From assembly GCA_902610585.1 (NCBI GenBank), contig CACLWE010000005.1:1-64000 (forward strand): DNA of 64,000 bases, read 5' to 3'. The DNA comes from an uncultured Pelagibacteraceae bacterium. GTDB lineage: Bacteria > Pseudomonadota > Alphaproteobacteria > Pelagibacterales > AG-422-B15. The position numbers were made by a program, and so were the translations under genes. The notes under the pieces are model-generated. The model did not search any database and was not told the origin of the DNA. It saw nothing but the letters and a program-made list of their open reading frames with translations. Of the stretch, positions 35,751 to 44,439 are shown one piece after another (the first letter of the stretch is position 1; each line of letters starts with the position of its first letter).

Positions 35751-36955
35751 GACCGAGCTATTTTATAAATTTCATGATGGGAATATATATTTTTATATTT
35801 TTTGCATACTTATTTGGACCTTTAATCATCATGAGCATTACAGCATTCAACTCTGCAGAATTTCCCTCGATCACACCTTGGGAATGTTTTAGTTTTAGAT
35901 GGTTTAATGAAGGTAAAATCGCTTATGATGGACAACATCTGGCAGGACTTTTATCTGACTGGAGACTTCACGATGGTATTATTAGCAGTTTGATTATAGG
36001 AGCAGGAGTTGTAACTCTCTCCGTACCAATTGGAATGGCCGCAGCGATAGTATTAACTCAAGTGCGTTCGCAGTTGAGGGATATTTATTACTCAATTTCG
36101 ATTATGCCTGTTTTATTTCCTGGTGTGATAATTGGTATTTCAACAGTCGTTTTATGGGACCGAATAGCAGGCTTAGGAGGAGAGGGGTTCATTGCAGATA
36201 TTGGAAGAAACGGGATATTTCTAACAATTTTGGCTCAAACCTGTTTTATATCTACTTATTGTTTTTTAATATTTGTTGCAAGACTTCAAAGATTTGATCA
36301 GACTCAAGAAGAGGCGGCTTTAGACCTTGGAGCGTCGCAAACTCAAGTTTTTTTTAAAATTTTAGTTCCTTACTTAAGCCCCGCAATAGCATCGGCTGCA
36401 GTAATTGCTTTTTTATTTTCATTTGAAAATTATAATACGACTGTATTCAGTATATTATCGGATCAAACATTAACAACTGTAATTGCATCAAAAGTGAGGC
36501 TGGGAATAAGTCCTGCATTGAGTGCATTAGCTTTAACAATAATAGCGTTAACTATTATAGCTGCGGTTACCTATGAGGTTTTACGAAGAAGAGCAGAAAA
36601 ACGTTATGCAGAGTCACAGGAAAAGTTTGTAAAAGAAAAAGCAGCAGACAATAGAATTAATAAAAAATATAAAGCTGGTTTTAAAATTCCAAAGGGAATC
36701 ACCGCTATATTATTAATAGTGGTTTTTGCTACCTACGGAGCTACCCAAATAGTGAAAAATGATCTATACGGACAATCATGTATTGATGCTGCTGATAAGG
36801 AGAAAAAATCCAAATTTCTTGAACAATTGCAAACTTTAGAGTCTAATGAGCTTACTGATGAAGAGCTTTCTGGAGGGTCCTTAGGCGGTAATCAGGATTA
36901 CGGAGATATATTTGGAGACCCATCATTATTCCAAGATTTTGGAGGATTTGATTAA
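35747..36955 (+). CDS. Polyamine-type ABC transporter permease (PotC-like) with C-terminal extension
   Basis: Second permease, 402 aa, starting with GTG in a GTGA overlap. The permease core (about 1-285) has the EAA loop QEEAALDLGASQTQVFFKILVP. PotC proteins are usually about 260-290 aa. Here a basic linker (about 283-315), an extra hydrophobic helix (GITAILLIVVFATYGATQIV) and an acidic, Gly/Asp-rich tail are added. The tail has one Cys and should lie on the periplasmic or cytoplasmic face depending on topology. The role of the extension is unknown. It is 6 bases upstream of agmatinase. Confidence 0.88.
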   Translation: MRPSYFINFMMGIYIFIFFAYLFGPLIIMSITAFNSAEFPSITPWECFSFRWFNEGKIAYDGQHLAGLLSDWRLHDGIISSLIIGAGVVTLSVPIGMAAAIVLTQVRSQLRDIYYSISIMPVLFPGVIIGISTVVLWDRIAGLGGEGFIADIGRNGIFLTILAQTCFISTYCFLIFVARLQRFDQTQEEAALDLGASQTQVFFKILVPYLSPAIASAAVIAFLFSFENYNTTVFSILSDQTLTTVIASKVRLGISPALSALALTIIALTIIAAVTYEVLRRRAEKRYAESQEKFVKEKAADNRINKKYKAGFKIPKGITAILLIVVFATYGATQIVKNDLYGQSCIDAADKEKKSKFLEQLQTLESNELTDEELSGGSLGGNQDYGDIFGDPSLFQDFGGFD

Positions 36956-36961
36956 TAGATT

Positions 36962-37921
36962 ATGAGCGATAAAAAAGAACCAATTCAACCAGTAAGTGGA
37001 ACAGTTGTCCCCAGGTATGCTGGCCCATCTACATTTGCACGTCTTCCCGAGCTGAGAGATGTTGAAGAGTGTGATGTAGCAATTATAGGCGTACCATTTG
37101 ATGCGGGTACGAGTTATCGTCCTGGAGCTAGATTTGGTCCTCAAAGTGTAAGACAGGCCTCTCGACAACTAAGAACGAATTATCATCCAAACTATGATGT
37201 TGAACCTTTCAAAGTGCAACAGGTAGCTGATGCTGGTGACATAGCCTGTAATCCCTTTGATATTGATGAGGCAATTAAGCAAATTGAAAAAGGATCTACT
37301 GAGATTCTACAAAAAGTTGGAAGTATTGTAACTATTGGCGGTGACCACACAATTGCATTGCCATTACTCAGATCAATTAATAAAAAGGTTGGTGGTCCGG
37401 TTGCCTTAGTCCACTTTGACGCTCACTTGGATACTTGGGACACCTACTTCGGAGCTCCTTATACGCACGGTACACCATTCAGAAGAGCAAGAGAAGAAAA
37501 GTTATTTTTGGATGATGCATCAATGCATATTGGAATTCGTGGCCCTCTTTACAGTACAAATGATTTAAAAAATGATCGTGAATTAGGCTTTAAAACAATT
37601 CACTGCGATGAATTCCAAACAAACACAATTGATCAAATTGTTAAAAGAATAAAAGATAGAATTGGCAATAATCCATTATATATATCCATAGATATTGATG
37701 TTTTAGATCCAGCTCATGCTCCTGGAACTGGAACTCCAGAAGTTGCGGGAATGACCACAAGAGAAATTTTAAATGTATTAAGAGGATTGGCAGGTTCGCA
37801 GCTTGTTTCAGCAGACGTTGTCGAAGTCGCTCCAGCCTATGATCATGCAGAACTTACGTCAACCGCTGCAGCAACAATTGTTTATGAGCTAATAAATATT
37901 ATTGCAAGAAACCCAAAGTAA
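36962..37921 (+). CDS. speB: Agmatinase/ureohydrolase
   Basis: Manganese ureohydrolase of 319 aa, typically hydrolysing agmatine to putrescine and urea. Metal ligands are visible in GGDHTIALP, HFDAHLDTWD and SIDIDVLDPAHAPGTGTPEVAG. It is the last gene of the polyamine-type transport operon, which suggests the imported substrate is agmatine or a related guanidino compound. Guanidinobutyrase or guanidinopropionase activity cannot be excluded from sequence. Confidence 0.9.
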   Translation: MSDKKEPIQPVSGTVVPRYAGPSTFARLPELRDVEECDVAIIGVPFDAGTSYRPGARFGPQSVRQASRQLRTNYHPNYDVEPFKVQQVADAGDIACNPFDIDEAIKQIEKGSTEILQKVGSIVTIGGDHTIALPLLRSINKKVGGPVALVHFDAHLDTWDTYFGAPYTHGTPFRRAREEKLFLDDASMHIGIRGPLYSTNDLKNDRELGFKTIHCDEFQTNTIDQIVKRIKDRIGNNPLYISIDIDVLDPAHAPGTGTPEVAGMTTREILNVLRGLAGSQLVSADVVEVAPAYDHAELTSTAAATIVYELINIIARNPK

Positions 37922-37922
37922 T

Positions 37923-38702
37923 CTATTTAATTTCAAACCAGATTGGAACATGATCAGAAGGTCTTTCAAGACCTCTAAATTGTTTTTCTATTTGACAGTC
38001 AGTTATTCGATCAACAGCACTTGGTGTTGCAAGAAAATGATCAATTCGAAGACCGTTGTCTTTTTCCCATGACCCCCTTGAATAGTCCCAGTATGTGAAC
38101 TCATAGGGTTTAGAATTATAAATTCTTAGCACATCAGACAGACCTAAATTTATGATTTCTCTGTAAATTTTTATAGAGTCTGGATGATGCAAAGCGTCAT
38201 TTTTCCACTTATTAATATCAACCGCGTCATCAGAACCTGGTATAATATTGTAATCCCCTCCAAATATAACTGTTTCATGGTTTTCTATTTTATTTTGAGC
38301 ATATTTTTTAAATCTCTTCATCCAATCTAATTTGTAAGGAAATTTGTCAGTATCAATAGGATTGCCATTAGGGAGATACAAAGAGACAATATTAAAAGGA
38401 TTTTCTACTTGTACCTGTGCATCAATAAATCTTGCTTGAGCATCTTCTTTGTTTCCTGGTAAGATATCTGTAATTTTTTTTATTGGGGCTTTTGATAAAA
38501 TAGCGACTCCATTATATGATTTTTGACCCTTTTTAATTATTTGGTACCCAAGTGAAGAAATCTCTTCTTCTGGAAAGTTTTCATCAGTTGATTTAGTTTC
38601 CTGAAGCATGACTATATCTGGTTTAACTGTTTTATCTAATTCAATTAAATGAGGTAAACGAACCCTTATTGAATTTACATTCCAACTTACTATTTTTACC
38701 AT
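37923..38702 (-). CDS. xthA: Exodeoxyribonuclease III
   Basis: Base-excision repair AP endonuclease and 3'-5' exonuclease, 259 aa. It shows IVSWNVNSIRVRLPHL at the start, LQETK with the metal Glu near residue 36, FGGDYNIIP, and the terminal RIDHFLAT and RPSDHVPIW catalytic segments. It is convergent with agmatinase, one base apart. It is divergent from the dGTPase gene across an 86-base gap containing a perfect 16-bp palindrome. Confidence 0.93.
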   Translation of the reverse strand: MVKIVSWNVNSIRVRLPHLIELDKTVKPDIVMLQETKSTDENFPEEEISSLGYQIIKKGQKSYNGVAILSKAPIKKITDILPGNKEDAQARFIDAQVQVENPFNIVSLYLPNGNPIDTDKFPYKLDWMKRFKKYAQNKIENHETVIFGGDYNIIPGSDDAVDINKWKNDALHHPDSIKIYREIINLGLSDVLRIYNSKPYEFTYWDYSRGSWEKDNGLRIDHFLATPSAVDRITDCQIEKQFRGLERPSDHVPIWFEIK

Positions 38703-38745
38703 CCGTATTCTTTTATTGTTATTTTAAGATTCTTAAAGTAATGAG

Positions 38746-38761
38746 TTTATTGTACAATAAA
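38746..38761. promoter_or_regulatory. Perfect 16-bp palindrome between xthA and dGTPase
   Basis: TTTATTGTACAATAAA is its own reverse complement. It lies centrally in the 86-base divergent gap and could be a repressor operator shared by two DNA-metabolism genes. Chance is possible in such AT-rich sequence. Confidence 0.35.
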
Positions 38762-38788
38762 AATTTATGTTACCAATTCTATTTAGTG

Positions 38789-39925
38789 ATGATTTCTGAA
38801 GATTTATCTTTTATTTCAACCAATCAAGAAACTTCGAAGGGTAGGCTGTATAAAGAGAATTACAGTCAAACTAGATCAGAGTTCCAGCGAGATCGTGATC
38901 GAATTCTTCATTCTGCTGCCTTTAGACGGCTTAAACACAAGACACAGGTATTTGTTTCAAATGAAGGAGATCACTACAGGACAAGATTAACACATTCGCT
39001 AGAAGTGTCACAAATTGCTAGGTCAATAAGTAAAATATTCAATCTCAATGAAGATTTAACTGAAACATTATCCTTAAGTCATGATATTGGTCACCCACCA
39101 TTTGGACATGCTGGAGAAGATGCTCTTTCAGAATGCATGGTTTCCCATGAGGGTTTTGACCATAATGATCAGGCAATTAGAATTGTACATTTGTTAGAAA
39201 AAAAGTATTTTGATTTCGAAGGCTTAAACTTAACGTGGGAAACACTTGAAGGACTCGTAAAGCATAATGGGCCGATGACAAAAGATGTTCCAAAAACTAT
39301 AGAAGCTCTCGATAAAGAGTTTGACTTAAAGTTGAATGAGTTTTCTTCAATTGAAGCACAAATAGCTTCAATAGCAGATGACATTGCATACAACAATCAT
39401 GATTTAGATGATGGACTAAGAGCAGGTTTTTTTTCATATGATGATCTGGCTGAATTGCCAATGATTGGTGAAATTATAAAAAATTTTCCAAAAAATTATG
39501 ACTCTTTTGATATGCAGCGCATAAATAATGAAATTACAAGAAAATCAACTTCAATTATGATTACCGATGTAATTAATACAATTAGTGAGAAAGTTAAAAA
39601 ATCAAAAGTAAGATGCAATGAAGATGTCAGGCTTAATAATGAAAAAATTGCTGACTTTTCAGATAAAACAAAAGAAGAAGTAAAGTATATTAGATCTTTC
39701 CTATCAATGAAAATGTATAATCATGATAAAGTAAAAGCAATGACCAGTAACGCCCATCAAATAATATCATCACTATTCAAACTATTTATAGAACAAGATG
39801 AAAAATTCATAAAAGAACATATGAAAAAAATTATTTCTGATAAGGATAAACCAAGAGCAGTATGCGACTTCATAGCTGGAATGACTGATAATTATGCTCA
39901 GAATTTTTATAATAAATTTAATTAG
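38789..39925 (+). CDS. dgt: Deoxyguanosinetriphosphate triphosphohydrolase-like protein
   Basis: HD-domain dNTP triphosphohydrolase, about 378 aa. SEFQRDRDRILHSAAFRRLKHKTQVF near the start and HDIGHPPFGHAGEDAL near residue 97 hold the metal ligands; ADDIAYNNHDLDDGL gives the distal Asp. I chose ATG 38789, which puts the GRLY..R..FQRDRDRI region about 20-35 residues in, as in alphaproteobacterial relatives. Upstream starts at 38669 and 38741 add unrelated hydrophobic residues and run through the palindrome or into xthA. It lies 3 bases before argS. Confidence 0.88.
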   Translation: MISEDLSFISTNQETSKGRLYKENYSQTRSEFQRDRDRILHSAAFRRLKHKTQVFVSNEGDHYRTRLTHSLEVSQIARSISKIFNLNEDLTETLSLSHDIGHPPFGHAGEDALSECMVSHEGFDHNDQAIRIVHLLEKKYFDFEGLNLTWETLEGLVKHNGPMTKDVPKTIEALDKEFDLKLNEFSSIEAQIASIADDIAYNNHDLDDGLRAGFFSYDDLAELPMIGEIIKNFPKNYDSFDMQRINNEITRKSTSIMITDVINTISEKVKKSKVRCNEDVRLNNEKIADFSDKTKEEVKYIRSFLSMKMYNHDKVKAMTSNAHQIISSLFKLFIEQDEKFIKEHMKKIISDKDKPRAVCDFIAGMTDNYAQNFYNKFN

Positions 39926-39928
39926 CTT

Positions 39929-41668
39929 ATGAGAAACATAAATGGTTATTTAAAGAATATAATCGGAGCAGAATTTTCAAAAATATTCAATGTTTCTAAT
40001 GAAACTATAGATAATAGTTCATTTGTAGTTGAGTACCCAAAAAACAAATCTGATGGTGAGCTAAGTACAAATATTTGTATGGTTCTTGCAAAAGAGATAT
40101 CGGCAAATCCAGTAGAGGCAGCGAAAACTCTCATTAAATCACTAGAGAAAATTGAGGACTTTGAGATGTTGGAAGTTGCAGGTCCAGGTTTTTTAAATTT
40201 TAATATTTCTAAAGATACTTGGTTTAGATTTTTAAGTCAGTTGCTAGAAACGAACTTGCTCTTTAATGAAGAAATTGGTCTAAATAAAAACATAAATGTC
40301 GAATATGTTTCAGCGAATCCTACAGGCCCCTTACATATCGGTCATTGTAGAGGAGCGGTTTTTGGTGATGTACTATCAAATCTACTTAAAGTTACAGGTC
40401 ACAACGTAACAAAAGAATATTACATAAATGATGCAGGTACTCAAATTGATACCCTTGCAAACTCTACAATTATTAGAATAAAAGAAATCATCAATAGCAA
40501 AAGCTTAGAAGATTATCCAGATGATTTTTATCCTGGTGAATATCTAATCGATGTTGCTAAAAAAATAATAGACAAACACGGTACATCTATTCTTGAAAAC
40601 GACAATCACTTTTCAACAATAAAAGGTGAGTGTGTAAATTTACTATTAGAAAACATAAAAGAAGACTTAAGTAAACTATCTATTAATCAGGATATTTTTG
40701 TTTCAGAAAAAGAATTAATAACCCAAGGTAAAATCGACAAAACCATAGATGAACTCAAAAATATGAATTTAATCTATGAGGGCATTTTAGATAAGCCTAA
40801 AGGTAAACAAATTGAAGACTGGGAACCAAGAAAGCAATTATTATTTAAATCATCTGAATATGGAGATGAAATCGATAGACCATTACAAAAATCAGATGGT
40901 GAGTGGACTTATTTTGCAAACGATATTGCCTATCATTATGATAAATACTTAAGAGGATCGACACATTTAATCGACATATTAGGCGCTGATCATGGCGGAT
41001 ATGTTAAGAGAATGAGCGCTTCGATACAGGCCCTAACTAATAATAAAGCAAGATTTACAGCAAAGTTATGTCAAATGGTAAAACTTATCAGTGATGGCAA
41101 GGAATTAAAAATGTCAAAAAGATCTGGTGACTTCATTACCTTAAGTGATTTAGTGAAAGAAGTTGGCAGTGATAGTATAAGATTTATGATGATGTACAGA
41201 AAAAATGAAGCACCATTAGAGTTTGATTTTAAAAAAGTAACTGAACAGTCTAAAGAAAATCCAGTTTTTTATGTACAGTATGCTCATGCAAGAATTTCGT
41301 CTGTATTAAACAATCTTCAATCTCAAAATATTAAATTAAATTTAAAGAATTTTGATGAATGCAATTTTTCTGAACTAAATGATCTTTCTGAAATATCTCT
41401 TTTAAAAAAAATCCTGGATTATAGTAATATCATTAATACGTCAGTTTCTCTATTTGAGCCACATCGAATTGCATATTACCTGTATGAATTAGCATCAGAA
41501 TTTCACTCTTTATGGAGTCAGGGAAAAGTAGATAACAGTAAGAAATTTATAGATGCAGATAATATACCAAGGACTTATGCTCGAATGGCACTACTGATTG
41601 CTACTCAGAGAACAATAAAATCTGGACTTGATATTCTTGGAGTTTCCTCGCCAGATGAAATGAAATAA
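39929..41668 (+). CDS. argS: Arginyl-tRNA synthetase
   Basis: Class I aminoacyl-tRNA synthetase of 579 aa. VEYVSANPTGPLHIGHCRGA carries the HIGH motif near residue 137, KMSKRSGDF is the KMSKS-type loop near residue 395, and an N-terminal Add-1 and C-terminal DALR anticodon-binding domain flank them. It begins the argS-SPOR-nagZ-scpAB order that is common in alphaproteobacteria. Confidence 0.95.
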   Translation: MRNINGYLKNIIGAEFSKIFNVSNETIDNSSFVVEYPKNKSDGELSTNICMVLAKEISANPVEAAKTLIKSLEKIEDFEMLEVAGPGFLNFNISKDTWFRFLSQLLETNLLFNEEIGLNKNINVEYVSANPTGPLHIGHCRGAVFGDVLSNLLKVTGHNVTKEYYINDAGTQIDTLANSTIIRIKEIINSKSLEDYPDDFYPGEYLIDVAKKIIDKHGTSILENDNHFSTIKGECVNLLLENIKEDLSKLSINQDIFVSEKELITQGKIDKTIDELKNMNLIYEGILDKPKGKQIEDWEPRKQLLFKSSEYGDEIDRPLQKSDGEWTYFANDIAYHYDKYLRGSTHLIDILGADHGGYVKRMSASIQALTNNKARFTAKLCQMVKLISDGKELKMSKRSGDFITLSDLVKEVGSDSIRFMMMYRKNEAPLEFDFKKVTEQSKENPVFYVQYAHARISSVLNNLQSQNIKLNLKNFDECNFSELNDLSEISLLKKILDYSNIINTSVSLFEPHRIAYYLYELASEFHSLWSQGKVDNSKKFIDADNIPRTYARMALLIATQRTIKSGLDILGVSSPDEMK

Positions 41669-41671
41669 AAA

Positions 41672-41854
41672 ATGAGGTTCATAATTTTCTCTTTAATTTT
41701 AGCAATTTTTATTACTGCCATTTATTTTTATACTAAAAAAGAAGAAGAAGAGATTATCGAAATAAAAACCAATTTAAATGATTATAGAATAATACCGAAA
41801 GACAAGGGAGGCGTTGATACTCCTGACTTAAATATATACGATCTTGGAGATTAA
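41672..41854 (+). CDS. 60-aa remnant of the argS-nagZ SPOR protein
   Basis: Small membrane protein with one N-terminal helix (residues 2-20), an acidic linker, and a C-terminal stretch YRIIPKDKGGVDTPDLNIYD. That tail resembles the conserved K-P-x-D-P-G-G-x-x-x-P-x-x-x-x-x-Y-D segment found after the membrane anchor of alphaproteobacterial SPOR-domain proteins at this locus. The SPOR (peptidoglycan-binding) domain itself is absent. The gene sits 3 bases after argS and 9 before nagZ, exactly where the full SPOR gene usually lies. It looks like a retained anchor-plus-linker rather than a random ORF. Confidence 0.7.
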   Translation: MRFIIFSLILAIFITAIYFYTKKEEEEIIEIKTNLNDYRIIPKDKGGVDTPDLNIYDLGD

Positions 41855-41863
41855 TTTAATAAA

Positions 41864-42874
41864 ATGAAAAAATACCTACCTTTAATTTGTGGTATTTCCG
41901 GAGAAAAATTAACAACCGAAGAAATAAAATTTTTTAGAGACCACAAACCTTGGGGAATAATTTTATTTGAAAGAAACTGTATTAATAAGGGCAATTTAAA
42001 AAATTTAACAAAAGAACTCAAAGAAATTAATCATCAAAATATTCCAATATTGATAGACCAGGAAGGTGGAAGAATTTCAAGACTAAATTTTAAGGGTGTT
42101 AATAAATTTAAATCAAATCTTTTTTTTGGGAAAATTATTGAGAAGGATGTAGACTTAGGGTTTGAATTATTAAGACTTAATACTGAAATTTTAGCTCATA
42201 CCCTAAAAGAATTGGGAATTAACACAAACACAGCGCCAGTTTTAGATTTACCAGCAGCAAATGAAAGTGGTGTAATTGGAGATCGAGCTTTTTCGATAAA
42301 TGAAAGGACCGTCTCTAAAGCAGGTAAGATAGTAATTGAAACAAATAATAAATGCGGCATAGCTTCTGTGATTAAACATTTACCTGGGCATGGCCGAGCA
42401 AGAGTTGACAGTCATTTTGAAATGCCTGAAGTAGATGAAATTGAAGACGAACTTTTAAGTACTGATTTTAAGCCTTTTCAGAACAACTCCGACGCATTAT
42501 TAGGTATGACGGCACATATTTTATTTAAGTCTTTAGACGATCAAAATATTGCTACTTTTTCAAAAAAAATTATTGAAACAATAATAAGAAATAAAATTGG
42601 CTTTAAAGGGCTACTGATGACCGATGATATTTCAATGAAAGCTATTTCAGATGATGTTGATATAGCTGCTTTAAAATCACTTAGTGCCGGCTGTGACCTT
42701 GTTCTTCATTGTAATGGAAACATCAATGAAATTAATAAGATAGCTGAAAGAATTAAGAATGAAGCTGAGCCTATTTTAATACCTGACGATCTTATCAATA
42801 TCTATCAGACAAAATCTGATTTCGTACATGAAGAAAACATAAAAGCCTACGAATATCTAACCAAGCAGCTTTGA
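41864..42874 (+). CDS. nagZ: Beta-N-acetylhexosaminidase
   Basis: Glycoside hydrolase family 3 enzyme (336 aa) that removes GlcNAc from peptidoglycan fragments during recycling. IDQEGGRISRL and KHLPGHGRARVDSHFEMP (catalytic His loop, near residue 170) are diagnostic. LMTDDISMKAI near residue 249 carries the catalytic Asp. It is cytoplasmic. It follows the SPOR remnant and precedes scpA by 60 bases. Confidence 0.93.
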   Translation: MKKYLPLICGISGEKLTTEEIKFFRDHKPWGIILFERNCINKGNLKNLTKELKEINHQNIPILIDQEGGRISRLNFKGVNKFKSNLFFGKIIEKDVDLGFELLRLNTEILAHTLKELGINTNTAPVLDLPAANESGVIGDRAFSINERTVSKAGKIVIETNNKCGIASVIKHLPGHGRARVDSHFEMPEVDEIEDELLSTDFKPFQNNSDALLGMTAHILFKSLDDQNIATFSKKIIETIIRNKIGFKGLLMTDDISMKAISDDVDIAALKSLSAGCDLVLHCNGNINEINKIAERIKNEAEPILIPDDLINIYQTKSDFVHEENIKAYEYLTKQL

Positions 42875-42934
42875 TGTATTTTATCGTATATAAGCATCAT
42901 CTGTTATATAATAAAAGAATCAAAGAATTGAAAA

Positions 42935-43732
42935 ATGGAAGATATTTCAAGTACTTATACTGAACAGGAAGCATCTAATCAAACTAGCCCAGATGATTTG
43001 ATTGTAAACTTGGGAGAATTCGAAGGTCCCCTAGATCTGCTGTTAACATTAGCTAAATCTCAAAAAGTAGATTTAATGAAAATTTCCATTCTCCAACTCA
43101 CAGAGCAATACTTGGAGTTTATAGAAAAAGTTCGTAATCGCAATTTAGAGTTGGCGGCTGACTATCTTGTTATGGCAGCTTGGATGGCTTACTTAAAATC
43201 CAATTTGTTAATACCAAGAGAAGAGTCAGGTGAAGAATTGAGTGCTGAAGAAATGGCAGAAAGATTGAAATTTCAACTCAAGAAACTTGAAGCGATCCGA
43301 CAAGTTTCTCAAAAATTAATGAATTTACCAAAACTTGGTACAGATTTTTTTAATAGAGGGATGCCTGAAGGCATAAGGTTGATACGAACGCCTGAATATT
43401 ATCTGGATTTATACGATCTTTTAAAATCATATGCAGATCAAAGGTACAGAACTGCCTACTCATCGATGACTATTGAAAGACCGCCTGTTTTTGCAATGGA
43501 AGATGCGCTTGTTAGACTTCAAAGAATGATAGGTGATGTACCAGAATGGACTCGGCTTGAGAAATTTTTACCACATGAATTTTCAAACGGTAAAAGCGCT
43601 AGATCAGGTGTTGCAGGAACCCTGGCTGCAGCAATGGAACTTGTAAGAGAAGGGGTACTTGAAGTACAGCAGCTGGTTCCTTTTGGACCAGTATTTTTAA
43701 AAAATAAAAAGGACGATGAATTCATTAATTAA
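42935..43732 (+). CDS. scpA: Segregation and condensation protein A
   Basis: Kleisin subunit of the SMC-ScpAB condensin, 265 aa. The N-terminal LGEFEGPLDLLLTLAKSQKVD near residues 26-46 is the family signature, followed by SILQLTEQYLEF. It closes the SMC ring and binds ScpB, whose gene starts 7 bases downstream. Confidence 0.94.
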   Translation: MEDISSTYTEQEASNQTSPDDLIVNLGEFEGPLDLLLTLAKSQKVDLMKISILQLTEQYLEFIEKVRNRNLELAADYLVMAAWMAYLKSNLLIPREESGEELSAEEMAERLKFQLKKLEAIRQVSQKLMNLPKLGTDFFNRGMPEGIRLIRTPEYYLDLYDLLKSYADQRYRTAYSSMTIERPPVFAMEDALVRLQRMIGDVPEWTRLEKFLPHEFSNGKSARSGVAGTLAAAMELVREGVLEVQQLVPFGPVFLKNKKDDEFIN

Positions 43733-43739
43733 ATAAATT

Positions 43740-44423
43740 ATGTCTGATGAAGTAGAAAAAAATAATGTCATGAATTTTCCATCTGAGGATATGGACAATC
43801 TTAGAATTCTCGAGGCTCTTCTATTTGCAGCAAATGAACCCCTTGATGCAGAGAGTTTAAAGGCAAGATTGCCGAAGGGTACAAATTTAAACAAATTACT
43901 AAATTTAATTGAAGCTCAATATAAAAATAGGGGAGTTAATCTTGTCAAAACTGGCAATAAATGGAGCTTTAAAACTGCTACCGATCTTGCACCAATGATG
44001 AAAAAAGAAAAAATAGTTCAAAGAAAACTATCAAAGGCTGCTACTGAGACTTTGGCAATAATCGCCTATCATCAACCTGTTACAAGAGCTGAAGTTGAAG
44101 ACATAAGAGGAGTTCATTTCAGTCCTGGAACTCTTGATGTTCTTATGGAGTTAAACTGGGTGAGGCCAATCGGTAGAAAGAAGGTACCAGGAAGGCCCAT
44201 TATTTACGGTACAACTGAGAGGTTCCTAGAGTACTTCCAGCTAGAACAAGTCACAGATTTACCTGGACTTGAAGAATTAAAAGCGGCTGGTCTTTTAGAA
44301 AGCCGCCTGCCTCCAAATTTAGACATTAGAGAACCAAAAGAAATTGATCACAGCCAGATAGAACCATTCGGAGAAGATGAAAATATAGATGATCTGATTC
44401 AAAGTGGACATGAGGCAGAATAG
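43740..44423 (+). CDS. scpB: Segregation and condensation protein B
   Basis: Partner of ScpA in the SMC complex, 227 aa with two winged-helix domains. ILEALLFAANEPLD near residues 22-35 and AATETLAIIAYHQPVTRAEVEDIRG are typical, with GRKKVPGRPIIYGTT in the second winged helix. In many alphaproteobacteria tatA follows directly; here an iron-related insert of about 5 kb separates them. Confidence 0.94.
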   Translation: MSDEVEKNNVMNFPSEDMDNLRILEALLFAANEPLDAESLKARLPKGTNLNKLLNLIEAQYKNRGVNLVKTGNKWSFKTATDLAPMMKKEKIVQRKLSKAATETLAIIAYHQPVTRAEVEDIRGVHFSPGTLDVLMELNWVRPIGRKKVPGRPIIYGTTERFLEYFQLEQVTDLPGLEELKAAGLLESRLPPNLDIREPKEIDHSQIEPFGEDENIDDLIQSGHEAE

Positions 44424-44439
44424 AAATTAGCCTTAAATT

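Noticed and set aside
38669..38788. N-terminal extension of the dGTPase
   Set aside because: It would overlap xthA and encode a hydrophobic, non-family stretch running through the palindrome; the start at 38789 fits relatives.
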